18,543 nt of DNA from Rhodospirillaceae bacterium (GCA_028819955.1 JAPPKP010000164.1:1-18543); one strand, 5' to 3'; positions 8,022 to 15,918 are shown, counted from the first letter of the stretch. A program made the numbers and translations. Notes: generated from the sequence alone by a model not told the origin.

Positions 8022-8289
8022 TGTCGTCAGCCCCGCGCTCCATGGAGCGATAGCTGCTCAATGCACGGTTAGCGTGCGAGTGTCCGCGCTATCAAGCGCG
8101 TCTCGACACTCACAGCTTCTGCACCTATGTAATTCTCTACCTGTCCTCATCCTTTGCACCCAAAACCTTTCTCAACTGTATGTAGGCACTCCGCGGGTTG
8201 AGCGGTAGGTTGCAGCGCTACGAAATTGAGCGAGAGGCAGGGCGGGCTTTCAACAGCTCTGTAGGTAGAGACAACGCGAGATAGCCCCC
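8022..8289. promoter_or_regulatory. Divergent intergenic region with repeated (G/A)TAGGT motifs, probable MocR operators
   Basis: The 268-bp space between the two divergent genes holds no ORF of note. AGGTAGAGA (8263-8271) has an exact inverted partner TCTCTACCT (8134-8142). Further related copies are GTAGGT at 8205-8210, GTAGG at 8182-8186 and ACCTAT at 8123-8128 (opposite strand). MocR proteins typically bind two or more direct or inverted boxes between themselves and their target, so these are candidate operators. The -35/-10 boxes are not clear enough to place. Confidence 0.45.
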
Positions 8290-9945
8290 GTGCGCAGCGA
8301 CAAACAATATCTCGGAATTGAGCATTCCCTACAGCGTGCATGGGCGAAAGGAGCGGGGCTGATCGACGAAGAGTTCGCGCAGCCCATGATCGCCGTCGTC
8401 AATACTTATCAGGAATTCTCGCCGGAAAACGTTCATCTGCGCCAAGTGGGCGAAGCGGTGAAAGCAGGCATTCGCATGGCGGGCGGAACACCGTGCGAAT
8501 TCAACACCTTCCACGTCACCGACAGCGAAACCTTTGCCTCTGTCGGCATGCGCTATGTGCTGCCGAGTCGGGACCTCGTGGCCGACATGATCGAGCTCAT
8601 GGTGGAAGGTCATCGCTTCGACGCGATGGTGCTGATTGGCTCTGGCGACAAGGTTATGCCCGGTATGGTAATGGCCGCCGCACGCATCGACATACCTGCC
8701 ATCATGCTTTACGGCGGACCGACGAAAGCAGGCACTTACAAAAACCAAAAGGTGTTTCTGGAGACGGTTTACGACGGCGTCGGCGAGTATATTCGTGGAA
8801 AGATCAGCGAAGAGGAACTTAAGGGTCTGGAAGACAACCATTTTCCATTTTCCGGCGCTTGCGACACCGCAACATCCGGTAACACCGCCGGAATCTATAC
8901 GGAAGCACTGGGACTTTCTCTTCCATACTCCGGAACTTTTCCTGCGGGAAGCAACTACCAGCTACGCGCAGCGAAATACACCGGCATGAGGATCATGGAA
9001 CTGGTCCGAGACAATTTGCGCCCATCGGACATTTTGACACGGTACTCGTTCGAGAACGCCATGCGTGTCGGTCTGGCCGTCGGCGGCTCCACCAACATGG
9101 TCCTCCACATGATCGCGATGGCGAAGGAAGCCGGTGTCGAGGTGAGCTTCGACACCTGGGACCGCCTCAGCCGCGAGACCCCGACCCTGGTCAAGCTGGC
9201 GCCGTCGGGGCCGTGGGGCGTGACGGAGCTCGGCGAGGCGGGCGGCACCCCCGCGGTGATGAAGGCACTCGGCGATCTCATTCACCTGGAAGCCCCGACC
9301 GTGAGCGGCACGACGACCGGGGAACTGATCGCCCGGGCGGAAATCGAGAACCCCCAGTGCATTCGCGACAGGAACGATCCCGTCGCAGCAGACGGCTCGA
9401 TCTACATCCTCAAGGGCAGCCTCGCCCCTGGCGGCGCGGTCGTGAAGGCTTCTGGCGTCAGCCGCGAGATGTGGCAGGCCGTCCTGCCGGCGCGAGTCTT
9501 CGAGGACGAAGAGAGCGCGATCGACGCGCTCCGCCATAACCAAATCTCGCCCGCCACCTGCGTCGTGATCCGCAACGAGGGCACGCGCGGCGGCCCCGGC
9601 ATGCGCGAGATGCTCGGCGCCACCTCGGCATTGATGGGCGCCGGACTCGGCACCAGCTGCGCTCTCGTCACCGACGGGCGATTCTCAGGCGCCACACACG
9701 GCCCTGCCATCGGCTACGTGACCCCAGAGGCCGCCCGCGACGGGGCAATCGCGCTCGTGGAAGACGGCGATCTTATCAGTATCGATCTGCCAGGGCGCTG
9801 GCTGGACCTGGAGGTGGCTCCGGAGGTGCTCGCGGGTCGCCAACGCGATCACAAACCGCGGCCCGCCCGCGTCTCGCGCGGATACCTGAAGCACTACGCA
9901 GAGCACGTCGCGCCCGCCTCGGAGGGAGCGGTGATGCCGCGCTAG
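8290..9945 (+). CDS. IlvD/Edd-family dehydratase (dihydroxy-acid dehydratase-like) with atypical cluster site
   Basis: The protein has 551 residues and is collinear with dihydroxy-acid dehydratases: VVNTYQEFSPENVHL, EFNTFHVTD, PSRDLVADMIELMV, EALGLSLP, FENAM, AVGGSTNMVLH, VVIRNEGTRGGPGM (Glu ~430, Mg ligand region) and TDGRFSGATHG (Ser ~466, catalytic). The family dehydrates 2,3-dihydroxy acids or sugar acids using an Fe-S cluster and Mg. Here the usual N-x-C-D-K motif reads GSGDK (Gly119 in place of Cys), and the TPCN motif of [2Fe-2S] members reads SPEN (Glu46); only Cys191 in GAC remains. A normal cluster is therefore doubtful and the substrate may differ from valine/isoleucine precursors. 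Start GTG 8290 has only a weak upstream purine stretch. GC content rises sharply after about 9060. Likely controlled by the divergent MocR. Confidence 0.88.
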   Translation: MRSDKQYLGIEHSLQRAWAKGAGLIDEEFAQPMIAVVNTYQEFSPENVHLRQVGEAVKAGIRMAGGTPCEFNTFHVTDSETFASVGMRYVLPSRDLVADMIELMVEGHRFDAMVLIGSGDKVMPGMVMAAARIDIPAIMLYGGPTKAGTYKNQKVFLETVYDGVGEYIRGKISEEELKGLEDNHFPFSGACDTATSGNTAGIYTEALGLSLPYSGTFPAGSNYQLRAAKYTGMRIMELVRDNLRPSDILTRYSFENAMRVGLAVGGSTNMVLHMIAMAKEAGVEVSFDTWDRLSRETPTLVKLAPSGPWGVTELGEAGGTPAVMKALGDLIHLEAPTVSGTTTGELIARAEIENPQCIRDRNDPVAADGSIYILKGSLAPGGAVVKASGVSREMWQAVLPARVFEDEESAIDALRHNQISPATCVVIRNEGTRGGPGMREMLGATSALMGAGLGTSCALVTDGRFSGATHGPAIGYVTPEAARDGAIALVEDGDLISIDLPGRWLDLEVAPEVLAGRQRDHKPRPARVSRGYLKHYAEHVAPASEGAVMPR

Positions 9946-9948
9946 ATC

Positions 9949-10782
9949 GTGAACGCGCTAACCGGCATCGCCGTCGTCACCAATGCCGCCTCCACCGGCA
10001 TCAGGATCGACCGCACGCAGCTGAAAGCACTAGCACGCCGCAGCGACCGACCGGGGCTCACCTATCTGACTCTCTGGGCGCTGGCGCTGGCGCTGGCCGG
10101 CGCAGCTCTCTGGGTCGCCCTGGGCAGCGCTTACGTCTGGGCGGCCGTCTTCATTTTCGGCGTCCTCATGTCGGTGCCGTCATACGCGCTCAGCCATGAG
10201 ACGGCGCACGGAACTGCCTTTCGCACACGATGGCTCAACGAAGCCGTCTTCTGGTTCACGTCGCTGCTCTACGGCGAGGAGCCGCTGCACCGGCGCTACA
10301 CACACACCAATCACCACACGCACACCTGGTACGTGGGCCTCGACAGTCAGATGCCCTTCGACACGCCGCTGACGTTCAAGGGCTGGCTCTACGACATCAG
10401 CGGACTGTCTATTCACAGGTTCCAGTTGCGGGTGCTCTGGCAGCTCGCGACCAAACGATACACGCCGCTCATGCGGGAAGTGTCACCGGCGGCGGAGCTG
10501 CCGAAGATGACCCGCAACGCGCGTCTCTTCTGCCTCGTCTACCTCGGCGCCATCGCTCTGATCGCCTCCGGCTACGGCTGGCCGGTGCTCTGGTTCTACG
10601 TGCTGCCGCGGCTCATCGGCGGCCCGATCATGCTGATGTTCAACATCATCCAGCACGCCGAGATGCAGGAGAACTCGACCTCCATCGTCGACAGCACAAG
10701 AACGTTTCGGACGAACTGGGTGGGCCGCTTCCTCTATCTCAACATGAACAACCACGTGGAGCATCACCTCTACCCGCAGGTA
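9949..10782 (+). pseudogene. Membrane fatty-acid desaturase, truncated after the third histidine box
   Basis: GTG 9949, 4 nt after the dehydratase stop, opens a protein matching FA_desaturase through residue ~278. Hydrophobic segments (about 40-80 and 190-235) and the three His boxes are present: HETAH (83-87), HTNHH (119-123) and HVEHH (269-273), plus QHAEMQ (His236). These bind the di-iron centre of an integral membrane oxygenase that inserts a double bond or hydroxyl group. The family normally continues with LYPQVPFHALP and about 50 more residues. Here the match stops at LYPQV (base ~10780) and the DNA changes to a TRAP permease gene in another frame. The desaturase frame stays open to 11715, so a 588-residue hybrid could be made, but its last ~310 residues are an out-of-frame reading. 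Function doubtful. Confidence 0.82.
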
Positions 10783-11695
10783 TCCGCCGGGCCATGCGAC
10801 CGCGTTGGTGGCCTGCTCATCGGTGCTCGCGCTGATGATCCCGCCCTCCATCCCCATGATCGTCTTCGCGGTGACCGGGGGGATCTCGGTGGGCGCGGCG
10901 TTTCTCTCAACCATCATTCCCGGCATTTTGCTGACGATCGTCTATGTCGGCCTGAACTTCCTGTTCCTGCGGAAGGTCAAGACCATCACGGTCGAGGAGC
11001 GGGTCCCGGTCCGCGTCGCGGTGCACCGGGTGGGCACGACGGGAATCAAGGCCTTCTGGGCGCTGCTGCTGCCCGTCTTCATCCTGGGCAGCATCTACTC
11101 CGGAATCGCCACGCCGACCGAGGCCGCCGCGATCGCCTTCGTCTACACGGTCGTCGTGGGCTTCGTGTTCTATCGCGGCCTCACGCTGCAGAGCTTCCCG
11201 AAGGCCATCGGGCGTGCCGCGGTGACTACCGGCTCGATCGTCGCGGTGCTGTTCTTCCTGTTCGTGATGAGCCGGGCGATGGTCCTGGAGCAGGTGCCGA
11301 AGGACGTGGCAGACGCGCTGATCGCGCTGACGGAGAACCGTATCTTCGTGCTCCTCATGATCAACCTGATCCTGCTGCTGATCGGCATGATCGTGGACGA
11401 CGTGTCGGGCAGCGTGCTCGCGGCGATCGTCCTGCTGCCGGTGGCGACGGAGATCGGCGTCCACCCCATTCACTTCGCTGCGATCGTCGGCACCAACCTC
11501 GGTCTCGGGAACGTCTCGCCGCCCTGTGCGCCGATGCTCTACATGGCAGCCGGGATCAGCAGGCTCTCGCTGGACAAGTACGTCGTGCCGACCATGAAGC
11601 TGCTCTGCCTGGGCCACCTGCCCATGGTGCTGATCGTCACCTTCTTTCCAGACCTCTCCCTGGCCTTGCCCAGGTTGGTCATGGGGATCGAATAA
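10781..11695 (+). pseudogene. TRAP transporter large permease (DctM), C-terminal ~304 residues
   Basis: In the frame ending TAA 11693-11695 the reading starts YPPGHATALVACSS, which corresponds to the 'GYPPGxATA' region after the missing N-terminal third of DctM, and continues ALMIPPSIPMIVFAV. Multiple transmembrane segments follow, with STIIPGILLTIVYV, GSIYSGIATPTEAAAIAFVY (the conserved G-x-F/Y-T-PTEAAA motif), LLLIGMIVDD, HPIHFAAIVGTNLGLGNVSPPCAPMLY and a normal C-terminus. DctM (about 430 residues) is the membrane subunit of sodium-driven dicarboxylate/sialate-type importers. About 130 N-terminal residues are absent, replaced by the desaturase, and no DctP or DctQ gene is nearby. An internal TTG/ATG start could give a fragment, but this is best read as a pseudogene. 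Confidence 0.85.
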
Positions 11696-11936
11696 GCGGC
11701 TGCGCAGGCTCGTGAGCACCTGCGCGACCGTTATCCTGGCACCACCGGGTGTGCGCCTTCGGTGAGCCGCTCGCCAGATCGGTCGATATCGCCGTACTCT
11801 GTATTGAAGAGAATCCCGATCTGTACATGAAGAGCTCTCCGGATGCTCCGTAGACTGACTGCGCCGATACGGCACCGTCGCTTGCCCCGGTGGGTCGCAT
11901 GGCTATCCGAATCGATTTAAGCATTACTTCAATGAC
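11696..11936. other. Spacer between DctM remnant and transaldolase-like gene; no recognisable gene
   Basis: Two short open + strand frames cover 11715-11865 (for example one containing FGEPLARSVDIAVLCIEE, ending TAG near 11853), but neither matches a family I recognise. No clear promoter or terminator can be fixed. Confidence 0.3.
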
Positions 11937-11943
11937 TTGCACC

Positions 11944-11950
11944 AGGAGGA
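11944..11950 (+). promoter_or_regulatory. Ribosome binding site that fixes the transaldolase-like start
   Basis: AGGAGGA ends 7 nt before ATG 11958. The longer reading from TTG 11937 would place this site inside the coding region, so 11958 is preferred. Confidence 0.75.
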
Positions 11951-11957
11951 CGTGAAC

Positions 11958-12734
11958 ATGAAGACTGCACGCGTTGTCCCCCTCGATTCGTCGACCGATA
12001 CGGACCGGCTCACCGGCCCGGTCCCGGCCGCCCGTCGCCGGGGCCGCGGGCCCGCCATCTGGCTCGCCGGCGACCCGGATGATCTCAAGGAATGGTTGCC
12101 TCTCGGCGTCGCCGGGATCGTCACCAACACCGTGGTGCACAATCAATACGCCAAGGCGCATGGCGGCGCCGTTGACGTGATCAAGAAGTACCTCGACATC
12201 ACTGACAAGCCCATCGTCGTCGAGATCGATGGGCACTCGCTCGACGAACTCTTGGACGTCGGCAAGACGTTCACTGATCTCTCCGAACAGATCGTCCTGA
12301 AGATCCCGTGTTCGGCAAACGCGCTGAAGGCCTTCGCCGCCCTCCGGCAAGAGGGCGTGGAGACTTGCTGTACCACGGTCTTCTCCTTGCCCCAGGCCGT
12401 TGCTGTGGCCCAGGCGGGCGTCGATCACATCCTCCCCTTCTGCGAGCCGGTCAAGGAAGCGGGCGGCGACCCGACGAAGCTGATTCGCGAGTGCGCCCAG
12501 GTTTTCGGCGGCTGGGAGCATCGGCCTTTCATCATGGCTGCCCTCGTCCGCACGGTGGAGACCGCGTACGCCGCCTTCCGCGACGGTGCCGACGAGCTCG
12601 TCACCATGTGGACGGTGTACCGCGACATGATGGACCACCCGATGACCGCGCAGTGGAACAAGGTCTTCATGGACGCCTGGCAGGACATGGATCGAAGTGG
12701 CTTGCTGGAAGGCGTGCCGATACGGCGGGAATAG
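11958..12734 (+). CDS. Transaldolase / fructose-6-phosphate aldolase-like protein
   Basis: The protein has 258 residues from ATG 11958. After a ~32-residue Arg/Pro-rich N-terminal extension, the TIM-barrel pattern of the FSA/TalC group appears: IWLAGDPDDLKEW, GIVTNTVVHN (family TTNP position), IVVEIDGHSLDEL, then QIVLKIPCSANALKAFAAL with the Schiff-base lysine (Lys115). EGVETCCTTVFSLPQAVAVAQAGVDHILPF follows, matching 'GI.t..TavfS..QA..AA.AGa..vsPf'. Such class I aldolases transfer or cleave three-carbon dihydroxyacetone units. Differences from textbook members (TNTVV for TNPS, FCEPV for the usual R-containing loop) suggest a divergent substrate. It stands alone, downstream of a broken TRAP permease gene, and has its own good ribosome binding site. 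Confidence 0.85.
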   Translation: MKTARVVPLDSSTDTDRLTGPVPAARRRGRGPAIWLAGDPDDLKEWLPLGVAGIVTNTVVHNQYAKAHGGAVDVIKKYLDITDKPIVVEIDGHSLDELLDVGKTFTDLSEQIVLKIPCSANALKAFAALRQEGVETCCTTVFSLPQAVAVAQAGVDHILPFCEPVKEAGGDPTKLIRECAQVFGGWEHRPFIMAALVRTVETAYAAFRDGADELVTMWTVYRDMMDHPMTAQWNKVFMDAWQDMDRSGLLEGVPIRRE

Positions 12735-12918
12735 CTCACTCTCCCCTCAGTCGGTCCGCCTTCAGTACCTCCCGACGTTCAAGACCGTTTCCATTTGAGT
12801 GGACACTTTCGGCCGAGCGGTTCGACCGGCTTCCGGGGCTGGATTAACCCGCATTTCTCGCCAGGGTCATGGTCTGCGCGGCGGGCGGCGCGGTATCGAT
12901 CGGCGCAGCACGACTCGG
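12735..12918. other. Spacer with possible insertion-sequence end
   Basis: No gene seen. TTTGAGTGGACACTTTC at about 12793-12809 and TTAACCCGCATTTCTCGCC at 12845-12863 resemble terminal sequences of alphaproteobacterial IS elements (IS21- and IS1380-like by memory). No transposase accompanies them. Confidence 0.25.
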
Positions 12919-13131
12919 CTACTTGCCGGAGGGGATCGAGTGGCGCAATCCGGTGCGGACCCGGCGGCCGTCGCGGAGCCTGCCGACGAAGCGCCCATCG
13001 CCCATGGCCTTGCGGCCGAAGGCGGTGGGCGCCATGCCCTCGCGCTCGCAAAACCGCTCGATCGCCGCGAGGAGCCGTTGCCGCTCGTCCAAGACGCTCC
13101 GGAGTCCCGCCATGTGCCGGCAATGGGTCAC
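12919..13131 (-). CDS. Small conserved hypothetical protein with helical DNA-binding-like pattern
   Basis: The 70-residue reading (or 64 from ATG 13113) contains LAAIERFCEREGMAPTAF followed by GRKAMGDGRFVGRLRDGRRV. The 'E..GM..T.FGR.A.GD..FV..LR.GR' pattern is that of small alphaproteobacterial hypothetical proteins of about 70-85 residues with a helix-turn-helix-like core. The C-terminus after GRRV (RTGLRHSIPSGK) is shorter than the usual 'T..RV..FM' ending, so it may be truncated. No ribosome binding site stands out. It could equally be a decaying remnant; function unknown. Confidence 0.45.
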   Translation of the reverse strand: MTHCRHMAGLRSVLDERQRLLAAIERFCEREGMAPTAFGRKAMGDGRFVGRLRDGRRVRTGLRHSIPSGK

Positions 13132-13546
13132 GCCCGCCCTGTTTGCCGGTCAAGCGCGAGAGTGGAAGGCGGCGCGGCGGGGCAGGGGACTCGGGCAAGA
13201 CCTGGTGGGGAGGGAGGCCTCGCTCCGGCCGCTGCGGCACCTCGCATACTCGCTCCGCCACGAGCCGGATCACAACGCCGAGCTCGTAACCCCTCGCGTG
13301 GCTGCGCCGGGCTGACGCTCCCATCAGCGGAGCTGATCCGGCGTGGCGCCGGGCAACTTGCTAACACCCGCTCACAGATCATGAGGACTATGCCGAGCCT
13401 TGGCGCGACGGCTGCTCCCACGCCAGGCGTACCGATCGCGCGCAAGTTGAGGAAGACGCGCTAGCGACGCTGGTGTTGAGGCGGAGGTGAGGGTACCAAG
13501 AAGCCACAAAGATTTACTGTATCAAATAAATAATATCACTGAGGAG
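13132..13546. other. 415-bp stretch without recognisable gene; composition changes from GC-rich to AT-rich
   Basis: Open frames here carry no family pattern I recognise. From about 13500 (TATCAAATAAATAATATCAC) the DNA becomes clearly AT-richer, marking the left edge of the block that contains the DUF4238 gene. No tRNA, terminator or repeat was found. Confidence 0.4.
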
Positions 13547-14377
13547 TCAACGAGAAAATAAAGTGCAACGAAGCAATTCCGACGAGCGGCCAGCTATTCC
13601 ATAGCTATGTTTGGCGACTTGTCGATTGATTGATTGAACCTGCTCAGCACTTAGAGTGCGATACTCTCGGTTATCCTTAGACTTGCCGACATACAGGAAA
13701 ATATCGCTAGCGAGCGGAATCGCCAAGCCTCTGTGTGCTTCCCGTAGACTACCCGCGGCCGCGCCCGCAGAGACTACCCCCGTGGTGCCCAAAACAAGCG
13801 CCGTGTTTTGAGGAGCTCGACACAACAATAGACCCTTTTCTCGAAGTACTCTTGCAACCTCTTTGTCCTCGAGAGGAAGCGACTCGGCAAAATCGTTTTG
13901 CAAGATTCTGCGGGCCTTACTGGACACGGACGCATCGGAACTAGCACGGATTTTAGGAGGAACATTCTTCGGCAGATCACCGCCAGTCAAATCTCGATAA
14001 ACGTCCCGTTCCATGTTCTCCGTTCGCCATTCTGGACTCCTCTTAAACTGAACATACATAAAATGATTGACCAGTTCTTTCTCGTTAGGAGTCAGACTAG
14101 GAGGCCGTTCATTTCTCCCTTGACTAATCAATTTATCCACAACAGGAGCAATGTTGTCATCAAAAACCTGCATCTCCCTCTCTGCTTCCTGATCTAGCGT
14201 TCCGTCGTCCAGAACACGCGCATTTAAGTCCCGTCTTCGGAAAACCACCTCTGGCTTCCCCTTTTTGAGTTGACTGCCAGACAGATCCTTGCTCCACCAC
14301 CAAACAAATCCATCGCTGTCGGCAAAATGGCGCAACAACTAAGCTGGAACATAATGGTGTTGGCGTGGATCATTCAT
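13547..14377 (-). pseudogene. DUF4238-family protein gene interrupted by an in-frame amber codon
   Basis: From ATG 14377 the minus strand reads MNDPRQHHYVPA, then TAG (14341-14339), then LLRHFADSDGFVWWWSKD and 263 further codons to 13547. The HHYVP.xLLRxFA pattern is the hallmark N-terminus of DUF4238 (usually HxYVPxFYLRxFA), and the downstream GTLDQEAEREMQVFDDNIAPVVDKL and LVNHFMYVQFKRSPEWR segments fit the same family. So one nonsense codon, at the thirteenth position where the family usually has an aromatic or polar residue, splits an otherwise intact ~276-codon gene. Restart at the TTG right after the stop would lose the conserved HHYVP motif. The function of DUF4238 is not established. 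Codon use is markedly AT-richer than the flanks, so the gene was probably acquired. Confidence 0.75.
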
Positions 14378-14497
14378 ACAACTTAGTCCTACCCACACAA
14401 GGGAGTTGTTTCATCGTGGCCAGAATCTTGGCAGCTGGGTCATCTTCATTGACCAAGTAGTAGGACAATAGTGGGGAGTTGTTGGTGACGATGACGG
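14370..14497 (-). pseudogene. C-terminal fragment of an unidentified protein, coupled to the DUF4238 gene
   Basis: The minus-strand frame ending TGA 14372-14370 reads NNSPLLSYYLVNEDDPAAKI, then MKQLPCVGRTKLYE. It looks protein-like and shares the AT-rich codon use of the DUF4238 gene, and its stop overlaps the DUF4238 ATG by 8 nt, as in an operon. Upstream of about 14500 the frame enters GC-rich unrelated DNA, so the 5' part of this gene appears to be missing. I do not recognise the family. Confidence 0.3.
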
Positions 14498-14588
14498 TCA
14501 ATACCGGTGCCCCTCGTAGATCGTCACCATTAGGTCCGCCAAGGGCACGCGCTCGATGTGACGGCGGCGCTCGATGATGCGGCAAGCC
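14498..14588 (-). pseudogene. Short GC-rich coding remnant of unknown family
   Basis: In the minus frame ending TGA 14500-14498 the reading is RRRHIERVPLADLMVTIYEG and ends HRY. Its regular amphipathic pattern suggests the end of a real protein, but I cannot assign the family. It abuts the 58-bp repeat on one side and the AT-rich block on the other. Confidence 0.2.
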
Positions 14589-14621
14589 GCAGGGCGGCGC
14601 CTGGGGCGTCCCTCTTCGGTC

Positions 14622-14679
14622 AATCGGCCGGAATAGAACGCAATTTTCCCCCAAATCTCCCCAATCTTGGGGACGCGCG
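14622..14679 (+). repeat. 58-bp direct repeat, copy A
   Basis: This 58-bp unit runs from AATCGGCCGGAATAGAACGC to CTTGGGGACGCGCG and recurs at 17787-17844 in the same orientation with 53 of 58 positions identical by hand alignment. It contains the palindrome CCCCAATCTTGGGG (14659-14672, perfect 6-bp arms). Weaker similarity continues ~20 bp to the left. Sequences right of both copies differ completely, so the unit ends at GCGCG. Confidence 0.85.
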
Positions 14680-14755
14680 GGCATGCGCATCCGGCATAGC
14701 ATTCCGCACCATCGGCGGACGCCTATTGTCGATCGATCGGGTGCGGAGCACGAAG

Positions 14756-15913
14756 ATGAAACACGACCGTCAAATCGCGATTCTCAACATGCTAGTTGAC
14801 CTTCGTGAAAGACAGCAGTACCAATTTATGAACAACGAAATACTACATTTGCCATTGGACATTTATAGTTGCCAGAATATCTTTGAGCGCGAGATCGAAA
14901 CCCTCTTCTCCGATTACCCGTTAGTTGCCGGACACGGTGACAGCGTTCGCAAACCTGGCTCTTACATGCTCAGCGACTGGAAGCGCCAGCCCTACATTGT
15001 CGTTCGTGGTCACGATGGTATATTAAGGGCGTTTATGAACACCTGCCGTCACCGTGGCGCGCCCCTGATCGATACCGAAACCGATAAATCACTGCATTCG
15101 TTCGTTTGCCGGTATCACGGGTGGACTTATGGCCTGGACGGCACGTTGCAGGAGATTCCGAGAGAGTTCGCCTTCCCTTGCCTCGAAAAGAAAGACCATG
15201 GCCTGAAGGAAATCCCGGTTAAGGAGAGCATGGGGCTTGTATGGGTTCATCCGAAGAGTCACGGTCCGTTCGATCCTGTGGACTATCTCGGTACTTTCGC
15301 TGAAGACGTCGCGAATTTTGAACTAGGACGCTATGTCAGACACAAGAAGATTACTACCGAAAAAAAGGCCAATTGGAAGCTTCTGATCAGCTTCAATCTC
15401 GAAGCATATCATGTCCCGACCTTACACAAATACACCTTCGAAAAGGGCTTCCGAAGAGGGGTTCTTACCTACGACACGGATGGGCCACATCTACGCGTTC
15501 TCGGAGGAAGGTCCAATCTAATGGAATCAATGGACGTTCCGGAGAAAGATAGGAATATTCTGGATTACGCGACGGTTTTCTATGTAATGTTTCCCAACAC
15601 CATACTTTTCGTGCACACCGAGTACATTTCCATGTGCAAGTTTTTTCCTGTAGCATCTGACCGGACAATATGGACGCATGAATTTTTGTACCGGCCCGAA
15701 TGCTTCACCGGTGAGGCAGGTCAGAAATCATTGAAAAACCTATTCGTTTACATCAACGATGTAGTTTACGATTCAGAGGACTATACGATGGCCGAGAAGG
15801 TGCAGGAAAACTTACTTAATGGCGTCAACGAGAACCACATGCTCGGACTCGAGGAAGGTCTGATCATGGTGTTTCAGGATATCGTCAGCAACAGAACAAC
15901 GGCGGCGGCCTAA
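14756..15913 (+). CDS. Rieske non-haem iron oxygenase, alpha subunit
   Basis: The protein has 385 residues from ATG 14756, with GGAG 14745-14748 seven nt upstream; the open frame reaching back to 14558 runs through the repeat and is not coding. The Rieske [2Fe-2S] site is NTCRHRG...VCRYHGW (Cys97, His99, Cys118, His121). The mononuclear iron site is NLEAYHVPTLH (His219, His224) with the probable Asp342 in SEDYTMAEKVQ. Family members hydroxylate aromatics, or demethylate amines and betaines, using electrons from a reductase. No reductase, ferredoxin or beta subunit is in the window, so partners must be encoded elsewhere. Codon use is AT-richer than the flanks. It lies between the two 58-bp repeats with an alpha/beta hydrolase, a plausible degradative cassette. 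Substrate cannot be assigned. Confidence 0.92.
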   Translation: MKHDRQIAILNMLVDLRERQQYQFMNNEILHLPLDIYSCQNIFEREIETLFSDYPLVAGHGDSVRKPGSYMLSDWKRQPYIVVRGHDGILRAFMNTCRHRGAPLIDTETDKSLHSFVCRYHGWTYGLDGTLQEIPREFAFPCLEKKDHGLKEIPVKESMGLVWVHPKSHGPFDPVDYLGTFAEDVANFELGRYVRHKKITTEKKANWKLLISFNLEAYHVPTLHKYTFEKGFRRGVLTYDTDGPHLRVLGGRSNLMESMDVPEKDRNILDYATVFYVMFPNTILFVHTEYISMCKFFPVASDRTIWTHEFLYRPECFTGEAGQKSLKNLFVYINDVVYDSEDYTMAEKVQENLLNGVNENHMLGLEEGLIMVFQDIVSNRTTAAA

Positions 15914-15918
15914 CGTGC

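Noticed and set aside
10783..11715. C-terminal half of the 588-codon desaturase frame as a novel domain
   Set aside because: It is an out-of-frame reading of DctM, low in complexity (Arg/Gly/Asp/His), not a domain.
11679..12638. 319-codon minus-strand frame opposite the transaldolase-like gene
   Set aside because: No recognisable domain, while the + strand has a clear aldolase pattern with a ribosome binding site.
12795..13464. Overlapping + strand frames opposite the small minus-strand hypothetical gene
   Set aside because: Their Arg/Ala/Gly-rich translations lack any family pattern; only the minus-strand 70-codon reading looks protein-like.
14558..14755. Upstream extension of the Rieske oxygenase frame
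   Set aside because: It covers the 58-bp repeat and GC-rich junction DNA; the family match and a proper ribosome binding site point to ATG 14756.
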